Below, piece by piece: positions 7,955-15,608 of a stretch of DNA of 19,006 nt. Positions within the stretch are counted from its first letter, which is position 1. The number at the start of each line of letters is the position of its first letter. The position numbers were made by a program, and so were the translations under genes. The stretch covers positions 3,869 through 22,874 of the forward strand of contig MU603064.1 in the NCBI GenBank assembly GCA_025201865.1, read 5' to 3'. The notes under the pieces are model-generated. The model was given only the letters and a program-made list of their open reading frames with translations. It was not told where the DNA came from and did no database searches. Origin of the DNA: Ramicandelaber brevisporus. Its lineage: Eukaryota > Kickxellomycota > Ramicandelaberales > Ramicandelaberaceae.

Positions 7955-8447
7955 ATTGCGGTGATAGCAAGAAAAAGGAGAGAGAGCTCGACTAGTACAA
8001 ACAAGACGAGAAAGAGAGATAGAAAGAGAGAGAGAGACAGCTACCCATTTAAACACCATCAGAACTACCGGATACTTTCTTGCAGATTTTCCTGAATCAA
8101 ATCAAACTACCCCCTCTGCTCCCGCGAATCCTAAAAATACATTTAGACAGTCTTTGTGACCTAACACATGGCGAGTTAAAAATAAACCATACGAAAAGAT
8201 ATGCGGGAATAAAAAAAAATTATAGATAGACGGATAATACTGTGTGTAAATCAAATCAAAAAAGAAACTGGGATCAGGCTAAGTAGCCCATAGATGAATA
8301 AGCAAAATATCTATCAAAGGCGGATGAATAAAAGAAATCAAATTCAAGAAGAGGCTAAAGACAAGTTTGGTCAAGTACATTGTATACTGTGGTTTCAAAT
8401 AAAGAATGCTGGAGTAGAAGAACGGGTTATACATGTATAAGTGACTG

Positions 8448-8573
8448 TTATGGAGGGATGTATCGGTCCTCGCCACAGCGACTGCAGTTGAAGGCACTGT
8501 TCAGAGGTTGCTGGCATCTGCAGCCATTGTAGTTGTACTTGACGCAGGGACAGTTGTAGTACGCGATGCACAT
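8448..8573 (-). CDS. candidate 41-aa Cys-rich small protein
   Basis: An ATG at 8571-8573 opens a 41-codon frame ending in TAA at 8448-8450; an in-frame TAG immediately precedes the ATG. Seven of 41 residues are cysteine, at positions 2, 8, 10, 18, 20, 30 and 33, giving C-x-C, C-x-C and C-x2-C pairs that could bind zinc or form disulfides; Tyr and Asn fill the gaps (for example VKYNYNGCRC). A TATATA box lies 142 bp upstream, followed by a pyrimidine-rich stretch that looks like a fungal initiator and leader. No signal peptide or family is recognised. It could instead be the last exon of a spliced gene (the ATG follows CATAG, a possible acceptor) or chance. Confidence 0.3.
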   Translation of the reverse strand: MCIAYYNCPCVKYNYNGCRCQQPLNSAFNCSRCGEDRYIPP

Positions 8574-8714
8574 CTATGTATACGGAGAGGAGATGTTTTG
8601 GAGTGGGCGTGGAAACAAGTGATAGTGTGGATGGAAGTATGGTGTTGATACAATAGAGAGATGGAAGGGATAAAGGTGGGTGAGGTGTGGGTGAAGTAAG
8701 AGGAGAGGGGAGTC

Positions 8715-8720
8715 TATATA
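8715..8720 (-). promoter_or_regulatory. TATA box upstream of the small Cys-rich ORF
   Basis: TATATA (within GTGTATATAGACT on the minus strand) is followed by a C/T-rich run of about 60 nt. The spacing to the ATG at 8573 would leave a leader of roughly 100-115 nt. There is no other start on this strand nearby to explain it. Confidence 0.35.
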
Positions 8721-8737
8721 CACGGCCAAGAACTGAG

Positions 8738-8755
8738 CAGCAGCAGCAGCAGCAG
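8738..8755 (+). repeat. (CAG)6 triplet repeat
   Basis: Six CAG triplets are followed by TAGCAGCAAC. The repeat is non-coding here and sits about 18 bp upstream of the TATATA box in the minus-strand sense, where it reads CTG. Confidence 0.8.
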
Positions 8756-8970
8756 TAGCAGCAACAAAACAAAAACTGGAATTCTATTATGATATAGGCA
8801 AAGTGCTGACTGTTCACAGAGTAGGGGGAGTGTGAATGGAATGTGCGATGAATGGATTGGCAGAAGGGAGTGTTGTGACTTATGGATGACTTGGACAGTG
8901 AGTATGATTGTGGTTGCGTGTCAATGTAAAGAATGTGAGGAATGCAATCGTGACTTGTGCGTACTGTGAA

Positions 8971-8994
8971 TTGGTGGATTGGTGGATTGGTGGA
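8971..8994 (+). repeat. tandem 8-bp repeat (TTGGTGGA)3
   Basis: Three exact TTGGTGGA units are followed by a partial copy (TTGTGCGA). It is a short slippage repeat. Confidence 0.75.
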
Positions 8995-9347
8995 TTGTGC
9001 GATGCGGGATTGTGAATATTGAATAAAGGTATTAATGGATACGCCAAGCAAGAAAAAAAGAGACCTTCCAATCCAACACACAATAAATAACACAATCTCG
9101 GAAGAGTGTACAGGATTGTGTGTTCCTCCGATGGTGGTGGCGTGCGTGGTCAACTGGGGGAGGAGGAGGAGGAGGTAATTTAGTGATGTGCAACCCTCCT
9201 TTCCGCTTCAGCAATGAAGAAGATGGTATTTCTTTTGCTGTGTTTGTGCGAACGCTCACGTAACCGCCCACGGCAGTAAAGAAAAAAAACAGTTAATTAA
9301 CCGGGGCTACCGCTATTGTGACCCGCGTGGGTGGTTGCTGCGATCAA

Positions 9348-9436
9348 CCAATAGAGCAGCGCAGTTGTTTTTTTGGCGCTTGTGGATGTGCACACAGACA
9401 CAAACACACACACACACACACGACGTGCGTTATAAA
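9348..9436 (+). promoter_or_regulatory. CCAAT box (9348-9352) and TATAAA box (9431-9436), target unknown
   Basis: CCAATAG at 9348-9354 and TATAAA at 9431-9436 lie in promoter-like order on the plus strand, with a (CA)n repeat between them. The next ATG, at 9477-9479, opens only 18 codons to a TGA at 9531-9533. No recognised gene starts here, so either a non-coding or spliced transcript is present or the motifs are fortuitous. The same CCAATAG heptamer occurs in the MED6 promoter at 15791-15797. Confidence 0.3.
9403..9421 (+). repeat. (CA)n microsatellite
   Basis: About nine CA dinucleotides, preceded by imperfect CA/GACA sequence. Confidence 0.85.
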
Positions 9437-9583
9437 CTCAAGAGAGACGGACAAGAGACGGACAGACGGACGGGCGATGCCAGAAAACGCGGAACCTTGC
9501 TCGGTAGAGCGTAATCACAAAAAAGGCGGGTGAAAAATGTGCACGTCAGAGCTGTGATTGTGAGCCAAGGGATTGAAAAAAAA

Positions 9584-9603
9584 AGAAAGAAAGAAAGAAA
9601 AAA
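9584..9603 (+). repeat. (GAAA)n microsatellite
   Basis: Four to five GAAA tetranucleotides follow an A9 run. It is part of the purine-rich plus-strand stretch of this interval. Confidence 0.75.
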
Positions 9604-10483
9604 CGTGGGAGTGTGTGGAGAGTAGAGGGAACTGTTAATGTGGAGCTGCGGTAAACTCGGTGGATTGTTTACTCTAATGTGGAATACAAAATAGCGTAAT
9701 TTTGTAGCCAGGTGGAGTGAAGTTTAGTGTGGAGGTTTAGATCCAGCACGAAGGATGAGGAAAGTAGTGGACTGTGCACGTAACTGCGTGGTGATTTACA
9801 ACTGAAGGAAGAGGGGGCCGAGCGAAGCTAGTGGCTATTGATTCAATGATGATACAAAACTCCAATGGAGAGCAAATTAGAGGCAAGACAATGATATACA
9901 ACAGAGGAAGAAATGGTGGAGGCTTTCTTGGCGTTTAGAAGGATGAATCGTGCACAAAAGTGTACACACACGCTGAAGCGAATCGAGAAAAGAAGGAAAC
10001 AAAGGAAGATGTGGACGTTTTAATCTGCAGAGGAGATGAAGAAGAAGAAGGAGAAGAAGAGAAACTATTGGATGATAGCAAAGAGTTGGAAGAGAGGGGG
10101 GCTGGGTACACTTCTTATATTAAGTAATATGATCGGGGAAAAGAGGAAGGAGAAGGAGAAGGAGAAGAAAAAACAAGAGACCGCGAAGAGAATGTGTTGT
10201 AGAGAGCTTGAGGCAGTGAGTATGTGTGCCACATGGTGGCAACCCAGAGCAGTAACAACAGCAACAGCAACAACAACAGCAACAAAAAAAAACAAGAGTC
10301 AAAGACATCATTTTTGCTCTTGACCACAAAGAAGGCGGGCATTTGTCTTTCTTCTCCTCCGATATACCCGCGCCTCTCTTTTAATGCAGACAACGTGGAA
10401 GCACACTGATTTGCTGTTAGTATTACGTGAGGGTCGGGAAAGTCAGCAGTAGAGAATATGAACGCATGCATTTGTGTGTGTTA

Positions 10484-10620
10484 AGGGTGCACAGTGTGCT
10501 CCTGTGCAACTCGGCTCAAATTTAGAACCCAAGAGGAATACAGAGCATGTGGAAATACCACATGACCAGACTGTAACACCCGCTGTGTGTTGCGTTTAAA
10601 CTCACCATGTGATGCACCCT
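10484..10620. repeat. cluster of short inverted repeats, possible structured RNA
   Basis: Three perfect inverted repeats fall within 137 nt. TGCACAG (10488-10494) pairs with CTGTGCA (10502-10508) across a 7-nt loop. CATGTGG (10546-10552) pairs with CCACATG (10558-10564) across AAATA. AGGGTGCA (10484-10491) pairs with TGCACCCT (10613-10620), which could close the whole segment. The outer stem shares four bases with the first hairpin, so the two are mutually exclusive. No known RNA family (tRNA, U snRNA, SRP, RNase P) is recognised. Confidence 0.3.
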
Positions 10621-10695
10621 GATTAAAGGGGGGGGGAAAAGCAATCAATCCACATGGAAGTGCCTGTTATCTCAAGTTTAGCAAAGCGTATCACA

Positions 10696-10731
10696 CCAAC
10701 GCCAACGTCAATGTCAACGTCAACGTCAAAG
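10696..10731 (+). repeat. six-copy hexamer repeat (YCAACG)n
   Basis: Six hexamers read CCAACG, CCAACG, TCAATG, TCAACG, TCAACG, TCAAAG. They lie just beyond the likely 3' end of the WD40 gene. Confidence 0.75.
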
Positions 10732-10785
10732 TTACTTCGGTTCTGTTGAAAGCCAGCTGTTCAATTCAATGGAAAATGGTGAAAC

Positions 10786-10791
10786 ATTTAT
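10786..10791 (-). terminator. putative polyadenylation signal of the WD40 gene
   Basis: TTTATT on the plus strand reads AATAAA on the minus strand, 116 nt past the WD40 stop at 10907. It lies beyond a (CAAA)n repeat that would be in the 3' UTR. Confidence 0.4.
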
Positions 10792-10860
10792 TAAACAAAA
10801 AAATGCGAGGTACTTAGAAGAGTTAAAGAATAATGATAAAAGCAAAAACAAACAAATAGA

Positions 10861-10888
10861 CAAACAAACAAACAAACAAACAAACAAA
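10861..10888 (+). repeat. (CAAA)n microsatellite
   Basis: Seven uninterrupted CAAA units lie in the likely 3' UTR of the WD40 gene. The same motif occurs at 3445-3467. Confidence 0.85.
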
Positions 10889-10906
10889 AACAATTGATGA
10901 AAGTAG

Positions 10907-13078
10907 TCAAAGTAAGATAAACTGAGGGAACAATCTTCGTCTTTCCAAGTCAATTGTAAACTCATAAACTTGGCTCTCGATACTAACAAAAAGACTGCTG
11001 CAATCCGGACTAAATGCAATGCCCGTAATGTGTGATTCCGGCGATGGTCCCACCCTTAGCCGTTGGATATGCAGATAGTTTCTTGTGTCAACTACGGTCA
11101 CATACCCATTTTGTTCCGAGAACACCATCAAATCCACCGAGGGAACATGGCTGAACCGAATTGCACGGACTGCCATTTTGTTCGCAACCAATTGAGCAGT
11201 GTGCAACATGGCTATTTTCGAAATCATTACAGAGCCACTACTCGGTGGTGGCTTGGGTATACTGCTGTTGATGTTCAGAGTAATATTTCGGATTGCTACA
11301 GAGTCGGAAATGTTGCCGGAAATGTCAAACACCGAGACTGAACCATCGGAACAGCCAACTGCAAAAATGTCAGAATGAACATTCCAACTGCATCCAAACA
11401 AGGACTCATCTCCACCGCGCACTGTTGCAATTCGCCTATACTCTTCGGTTAACTCATTCTGTCTTCTATCCACATTGCTGCTACTGTTGAACATTGATAT
11501 TCCACCAAACAGCCCACCGAGTACACTTCCACCACCGCTTCCACCGCTTCCACCGCTGTTACTGCTACTACTGCTTCCACTGATGATCGAGCTATTTGAC
11601 TTGCTTCCATATCGAATATTGTACACAAATATTTGAGAAGAATCGCCAATTAGCACCATATACTGTAAATTGGGTGAAAAGCTGATAAAATTGACACAGG
11701 TTGGAATTGAAATGGTGCCAACTAGAGCAAGATCGGGCACAGACAGAATTCTCACAGTGTGATCGTTACTGCCAACCAATAGCCTCAGCGGTTTATACTG
11801 CTGTTGCTGCTGTTGTTGCTGTTGCTGTTGCTGTTGTAACTGTTGTATTTGGTGTGTGCTGGACTGATGGTGGTAAGGAGTAGGATAATCAATTGAAACA
11901 GGAAGAGACGTTGGCGTTAATGGGGATGATTGATGGTGATGTACAGGAGGGAGTTGCTGATGTTGATGCTGATGTTGATGAGGCGAAGGTGACGGATGCC
12001 TTCCAAAATGCGTCAGATTCAACCAATCAGCTGATGAACTAGACATTCCAATCTCAGGTATATTTGATATATCCACTGCGATTTGCTGAGGCGAACTCGG
12101 CGCCGAAGGAGCTGGTGATGGCAATATTGATCCATGTGCAGTTGATGAAGTGCCAATTGGATCCATTGGAGAAGGACCAGTGGGTTGATGATGATGGTGA
12201 TGATTATGATGATGATGAGATGCCACTATTGCGGTTGCAGCTTGGAACTCTTCACCGAGAAACTGTCTCACATTAGTTGAAGCCAGTGAACCAGAGAAGA
12301 CGGATGTCCGAGGCATTGATGAGCTAGACACACCGACTCTGGTTGGGTCGGTGCCTGTCAGTGTCATATTCAACAGTGGAGATACAGCATTCCACGCCGT
12401 CTGTGCTGCGACTGTTGCCGATTGCTGAGATGTAGACTGTTGCTGCTGCTGCTGCTGCTGTTGTTGTTGTTGAATTGGCTGAATTGGCTGAATTGGCTGA
12501 ATGGCTTTAGGCACTTTGAATGTGGCATGATCAAGGTGCTGATTGAACGCAATGCAGTTGTTAATGACCGAGCCAGCTGTCGTAGTTCTACTATACTGCT
12601 CATCTAAGCCATGAATCGACACTTCGCCTTGCTGTCCAGTAACTGCCACGTATCCATTGAACACTGTAATCGCCACTGGTTCAAATGCCAAATTTCTAAT
12701 TAATCTATGACTGATCTTCTTTACCGGATCATACACGTCAATGTGAGTAAAACATATGCAAAACAAAAGCGGTCGCTCAGCAGTTCCGCAGCATACAATA
12801 TTGTCTCGCAGCTGCCAGTGGTTGTAAGTTGTGCGCTGAGGGTGAAGTTGATGAGGGACTTGGTTGATGTACTGACCAATTGCATTGTCATCGCACCTAT
12901 TGAGGTGACATGATGCAGAGCACGGAACGGAGGATAAAAGAGAGAATGGACGGTGTGACATGCCGTCAGAGCCGTTGTTACCATCGGGAGAGTGAGCGTC
13001 AAAGGCGTGCAGGTCGCGACATTCGTCGAAGGCGTCACCAACCGCAACAATTGGACATCCGAATCGGTCAGCGTGCAT
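10907..13078 (-). CDS. WD40 beta-propeller protein, DUF2415-type, with Gln/His tracts
   Basis: The first ATG is 13076-13078, giving 723 aa and TGA at 10907-10909; the open frame upstream offers only a TTG. The N-terminal part (about 65-185) has beta-propeller strands (HWQLRDNIVCC, ITVFNGYVAVTGQQGEVSIH). Residues 190-430 are a long low-complexity insertion with two Gln runs (203-214 and 415-427), a His cluster (288-297) and Ser/Pro stretches. WD-like blades resume at 430-490 (LRLLVGSNDHTVRILSVPDL), 550-590 (WNVHSDIFAVGCSDGSVSVF) and 635-710. The block VDLMVFSEQNGYVTVVDTR (648-666) resembles the short DUF2415 motif of fungal WD40 proteins, whose function is not established. A Gly/Ser linker lies at 495-530. 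I assign the WD40 fold confidently and DUF2415 moderately. Confidence 0.85.
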   Translation of the reverse strand: MHADRFGCPIVAVGDAFDECRDLHAFDAHSPDGNNGSDGMSHRPFSLLSSVPCSASCHLNRCDDNAIGQYINQVPHQLHPQRTTYNHWQLRDNIVCCGTAERPLLFCICFTHIDVYDPVKKISHRLIRNLAFEPVAITVFNGYVAVTGQQGEVSIHGLDEQYSRTTTAGSVINNCIAFNQHLDHATFKVPKAIQPIQPIQPIQQQQQQQQQQQQSTSQQSATVAAQTAWNAVSPLLNMTLTGTDPTRVGVSSSSMPRTSVFSGSLASTNVRQFLGEEFQAATAIVASHHHHNHHHHHQPTGPSPMDPIGTSSTAHGSILPSPAPSAPSSPQQIAVDISNIPEIGMSSSSADWLNLTHFGRHPSPSPHQHQHQHQQLPPVHHHQSSPLTPTSLPVSIDYPTPYHHQSSTHQIQQLQQQQQQQQQQQQQYKPLRLLVGSNDHTVRILSVPDLALVGTISIPTCVNFISFSPNLQYMVLIGDSSQIFVYNIRYGSKSNSSIISGSSSSSNSGGSGGSGGGSVLGGLFGGISMFNSSSNVDRRQNELTEEYRRIATVRGGDESLFGCSWNVHSDIFAVGCSDGSVSVFDISGNISDSVAIRNITLNINSSIPKPPPSSGSVMISKIAMLHTAQLVANKMAVRAIRFSHVPSVDLMVFSEQNGYVTVVDTRNYLHIQRLRVGPSPESHITGIAFSPDCSSLFVSIESQVYEFTIDLERRRLFPQFILL

Positions 13079-13520
13079 TGTTTGAGGGAAGAGCAAGTGC
13101 AGCAATAAGAGGTGGTAGTGCAATATGTGTCAGTATACAATATCGGTTGAAACGAAACGAAATGAAACCAGAAGAGAAGGAAGTTGACGAAAGCAAGGGG
13201 GAGAGGTGACAGACAGTCAGACAGACAGACGGTCAGACAACAGGAGGCTGATTGAATTCTAAAAAAAAAAAAGAAAGGCAAGAGCCAACAGTGGCTTCCC
13301 CTCTCCCTGTCTGTCTGTCTGCCCACTTGTCTGTATGTATGCAACTTCTCTCTTTCCGCCTGTTCATCTTGAAGGAGAGTGCTACGCTGTTGAAAAATTA
13401 CAAACGCGAATAAACGTACCTTATTTGCTGAGCAACTGTCAAATACGGTCCCCGAGATGGCCGAACCATTGCCGTTTTCTTTAGGCGGAGGACAAACAAA
13501 TAACGAAGCTGACTACAAAA

Positions 13521-13556
13521 GGGAAGGAGGGAAGGAAGGAAGGAAGGAAGGAAGGG
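13521..13556 (+). repeat. (GGAA)n microsatellite
   Basis: Near-perfect GGAA tetranucleotides with minor interruptions, purine-only on the plus strand. Confidence 0.8.
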
Positions 13557-13807
13557 AGAGAAAAACGCGCTGTCACGGTAGCCTGAGGTGATGGTTAGGG
13601 CAACAGTGCGTCGTTCGAGGTAGCTTGCAGATGAAGAAAAGGTAGTTTGTGGATGTGCTTTGTGGATGAGAAGGCAAAAAAGCTGGAGGAAAGGGAACCA
13701 GCAAGATGAGATTCGTTCTGCTGTCCGACCAGTAGAAATAGCCGAAAGTGGATGAGGAATAAGAGGAGCAAGAAAAAGGCGGAGCATAGCGTGCCTTTGC
13801 ATTCTCC

Positions 13808-13812
<5 letters not shown>

Positions 13813-13842
<30 letters not shown>
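13813..13842 (+). repeat. (TC)n microsatellite
   Basis: Fifteen uninterrupted TC dinucleotides. They generate a spurious Arg-Glu-rich frame on the minus strand. Confidence 0.9.
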
Positions 13843-13845
<3 letters not shown>

Positions 13846-14282
13846 CCATTCTCTCTTAGCCATTCTTGTTCTCTCTGGATTCACACAGTCGATAAAGTAA
13901 ACGCCGTTCAGTGAGTGCAGTGCAGTTACGCACACAAATTGGGGCAAAGATGTGCATCGCACGCGCACAGCTTTGGAGTGAAGAGCACCATCTCTCTCAA
14001 AAGACTTTTGCACGTCAAAAAAGAAAAAAACTCAGCTGCATTCTCTTAGTGATGGGGTGTTGTTAAGAAGATGCAGATCAAATTTCGTTCCGTCAGTCAA
14101 ACTGCACGTCCTTTCATGGTTTTAGCTTTCTTTTTTTTTTAGAAGAGGAAGATTAAGTGGATACATGTCATCGATGACATTGGCGTTGGTCAATTGGACA
14201 GATTGTTCATTTGAAATAGCGTATAAGCGATAGAGGTGGAGGGTAAAAGACATAATGATAAAAAAAAAAACGTTAAAGATAT

Positions 14283-15608
14283 TTAGGCAGACTTGTGGTA
14301 CTTGGCAGGAACAAACGGCATCTTGACCACCTCAGCATCCTGCAGCTTACCACGTACACTGACCTTGAGCTTGGTTCCAGTCTTGTGCAGTCCATTCTGA
14401 ACGTAACCCATAGCAACGTTCTTCTTGAGAGATGGCGATGGGCATCCACTGGTAACCACTCCAATTTGTGCATCTTCGGCGGCTGAGTGGATGGTGGCCT
14501 TCTCACGAGCTGGAGCGCCACTGACAATCAGACCAACACGTCTCTTTGAAACGCCACCCTTGATTTGCGGAATCACAACCTGCGCTCCCAAGAATGCATT
14601 CTCTGCATTTGGATCACGGCGGCTCTTGCCAATAGTCCATGTCAGGCCGGCCTCAACCGGAGTGATGTCCTCAGTCAAATCATTTCCATACAGACACAGT
14701 CCAGCTTCCAGACGCAGGCTATCGCGGGCACCGAGGCCAGCCAGCTTGACGATGCTGTCGTTAACAGTCAAGATGGCCTCCGCAAGACGATCAGCCTCAG
14801 CGGTTGGGACTGAGATTTCAAATCCATCTTCACCAGTGTATCCACAGCGGGTAACATGGCAGGGAATCGATCCATCCAGCAACGTTAGAGCACGGCCAGA
14901 CATGAACGCAAACGAATCCAGATCAGATGCTGCGCTCAATCCAGCCAGCTTTGCCAAAACACCAGATGCAGCCGGGCCCTGAAGTGCCAACAGCGAGTGA
15001 TCTTGAATGATCTGAAGCTCGACGTCCGCATTTGGAACGCGCTCTTTAAACAACTTGAGCTGAGTTGAAATGTGAGCAAGATCCTTGTCAGCACAGCCAG
15101 CATTCATCACAATATAAAAGTACTCATTGCCAATGTTGGAGATGACCGTGTCATCAATGATACCGCCGCGTTCGTTGGTGTAGACGGAAAGAGTGGCGCT
15201 GTTGGCAGGCAGTCCAGCAACGTCTCCAACAACCAAGGATTCCAAAAAGCGAACACGGTCGCGTCCAACCAGGCGGGTCTGCAACATGTGAGATACATCG
15301 AACAGGGAGGCGTTGGTACGAGTGTGCAAATGAGATGCGAGAACACCCAGATCAGAGTACTGGACAGGCATTGACCAGCCCGCAAATGGAACCATCTTGC
15401 CACCGTGGCGAACATGGAAGTCATGCAGCGCAGTCTTCTTCAGCTCGTCCTTGCCATTGCTGCTGCCACTGGCATACGTGCGGAAGCTGGTCATGGCAAC
15501 TGAAGCTGCACGGGCAGCAGCAGCAGCAGCAGCAGCAGTCGGGGTCAGAGTTGTGCGAAGAGCGGCCGAAAGAGCAGCCTTGGTGACGGTTTGAAGAGCA
15601 AGCGGCAT
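14283..15608 (-). CDS. GCV1: aminomethyltransferase, glycine cleavage system T protein (mitochondrial)
   Basis: The first ATG is 15606-15608, giving 441 aa and TAA at 14283-14285. Residues 1-50 form an Arg/Ala/Ser/Thr-rich mitochondrial presequence with an Ala run (25-32) encoded by a GCT/GCA-type repeat. The mature protein is a full-length T protein: LHDFHVRHGGKMVPFAGWSM (61-80), SLFDVSHM (101-108), TNERGGIIDDTV (144-155, holding the conserved catalytic-site Asp), LALQGP, CGYTGEDGFEIS, LGARDSLRLEAGLCLYGND, TPVEAGLTWTIGK and TSGCPSPSLKKNVAMGYV. Known role: it transfers the methylene of lipoyl-bound aminomethyl to tetrahydrofolate, releasing ammonia, in the mitochondrial matrix. Codon use is more GC-biased than in the F-box genes, as expected for a well-expressed gene. 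It is divergent from MED6. Confidence 0.97.
   Translation of the reverse strand: MPLALQTVTKAALSAALRTTLTPTAAAAAAAARAASVAMTSFRTYASGSSNGKDELKKTALHDFHVRHGGKMVPFAGWSMPVQYSDLGVLASHLHTRTNASLFDVSHMLQTRLVGRDRVRFLESLVVGDVAGLPANSATLSVYTNERGGIIDDTVISNIGNEYFYIVMNAGCADKDLAHISTQLKLFKERVPNADVELQIIQDHSLLALQGPAASGVLAKLAGLSAASDLDSFAFMSGRALTLLDGSIPCHVTRCGYTGEDGFEISVPTAEADRLAEAILTVNDSIVKLAGLGARDSLRLEAGLCLYGNDLTEDITPVEAGLTWTIGKSRRDPNAENAFLGAQVVIPQIKGGVSKRRVGLIVSGAPAREKATIHSAAEDAQIGVVTSGCPSPSLKKNVAMGYVQNGLHKTGTKLKVSVRGKLQDAEVVKMPFVPAKYHKSA

Larger units (their letters stand above)
7955..10906. other. 2.95-kb interval without a conserved gene
   Basis: No frame on either strand shows a recognisable family. Long open frames here are low complexity or lack an ATG. 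The interval holds GA repeats (about 8011-8037, in the leader of the F-box gene), a small Cys-rich ORF with an upstream TATA box (8448-8720), (CAG)n (8738-8755), a (TTGGTGGA)3 repeat (8971-8994), a CCAAT/TATA pair (9348-9436), (CA)n, (GAAA)n, purine-rich plus-strand sequence (about 9500-10200), inverted repeats (10484-10620), a G9 tract (10628-10636), a hexamer repeat (10696-10731) and the 3' flank of the WD40 gene. The plus strand is purine-biased for long stretches, so the minus strand reads like pyrimidine-rich fungal 5' leaders. Confidence 0.6.
13079..14282. other. 1.2-kb intergenic region, repeat-rich
   Basis: This lies between the start of the WD40 gene and the 3' end of the glycine cleavage gene, both on the minus strand, so it holds the WD40 promoter. 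Visible elements are (GACA)/(CTGT) repeats (about 13208-13240 and 13305-13335), an A12 run (13261-13272), (GGAA)n (13521-13556), (TC)n (13813-13842) and a short A/T-rich stretch before 14283. Open frames here are repeat-encoded (Arg-Glu alternation) or start without ATG. A short minus-strand ORF at 13420-13469 ends at an intron-donor-like sequence and is described as a finding. No RNA gene is evident. Confidence 0.55.

Noticed and set aside
7955-8059. Longer start for the second F-box gene (ATG 8057-8059)
   Set aside because: The extra 35 residues are Ser-Leu-rich sequence from GA/CT repeats, and the F-box lies at the expected distance from the ATG at 7952-7954.
8395-9153. 252-codon minus-strand open frame
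   Set aside because: It begins at TTG, is a mix of Cys runs from CAG triplets and Ser/His/Pro low complexity, and matches no family.
9842-9940. C/D-box snoRNA, suggested by an ATGATGA motif
   Set aside because: No D box (CTGA) at a suitable distance and no terminal stem was found.
9905-10022. Basic 36-codon plus-strand ORF starting ATGGTGGAGGC
   Set aside because: Short, Lys/Arg-rich because of the purine-rich strand, and with no promoter or family support.
10115-10471. 118-codon minus-strand open frame starting with ATG
   Set aside because: Its second half is a Leu run from CAA/CAG repeats and Ser-Pro from GGA repeats. Only the first 60 or so residues look protein-like; the splice-signal idea is kept as a separate finding.
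12721-13344. 207-codon minus-strand frame overlapping the WD40 start
   Set aside because: It is a shadow of the WD40 coding region in another frame, with repeat-encoded N-terminus.
13573-14013. 146-codon minus-strand frame
   Set aside because: It starts at GTG and its core Arg-Glu alternation is the (TC)n repeat read on the other strand.
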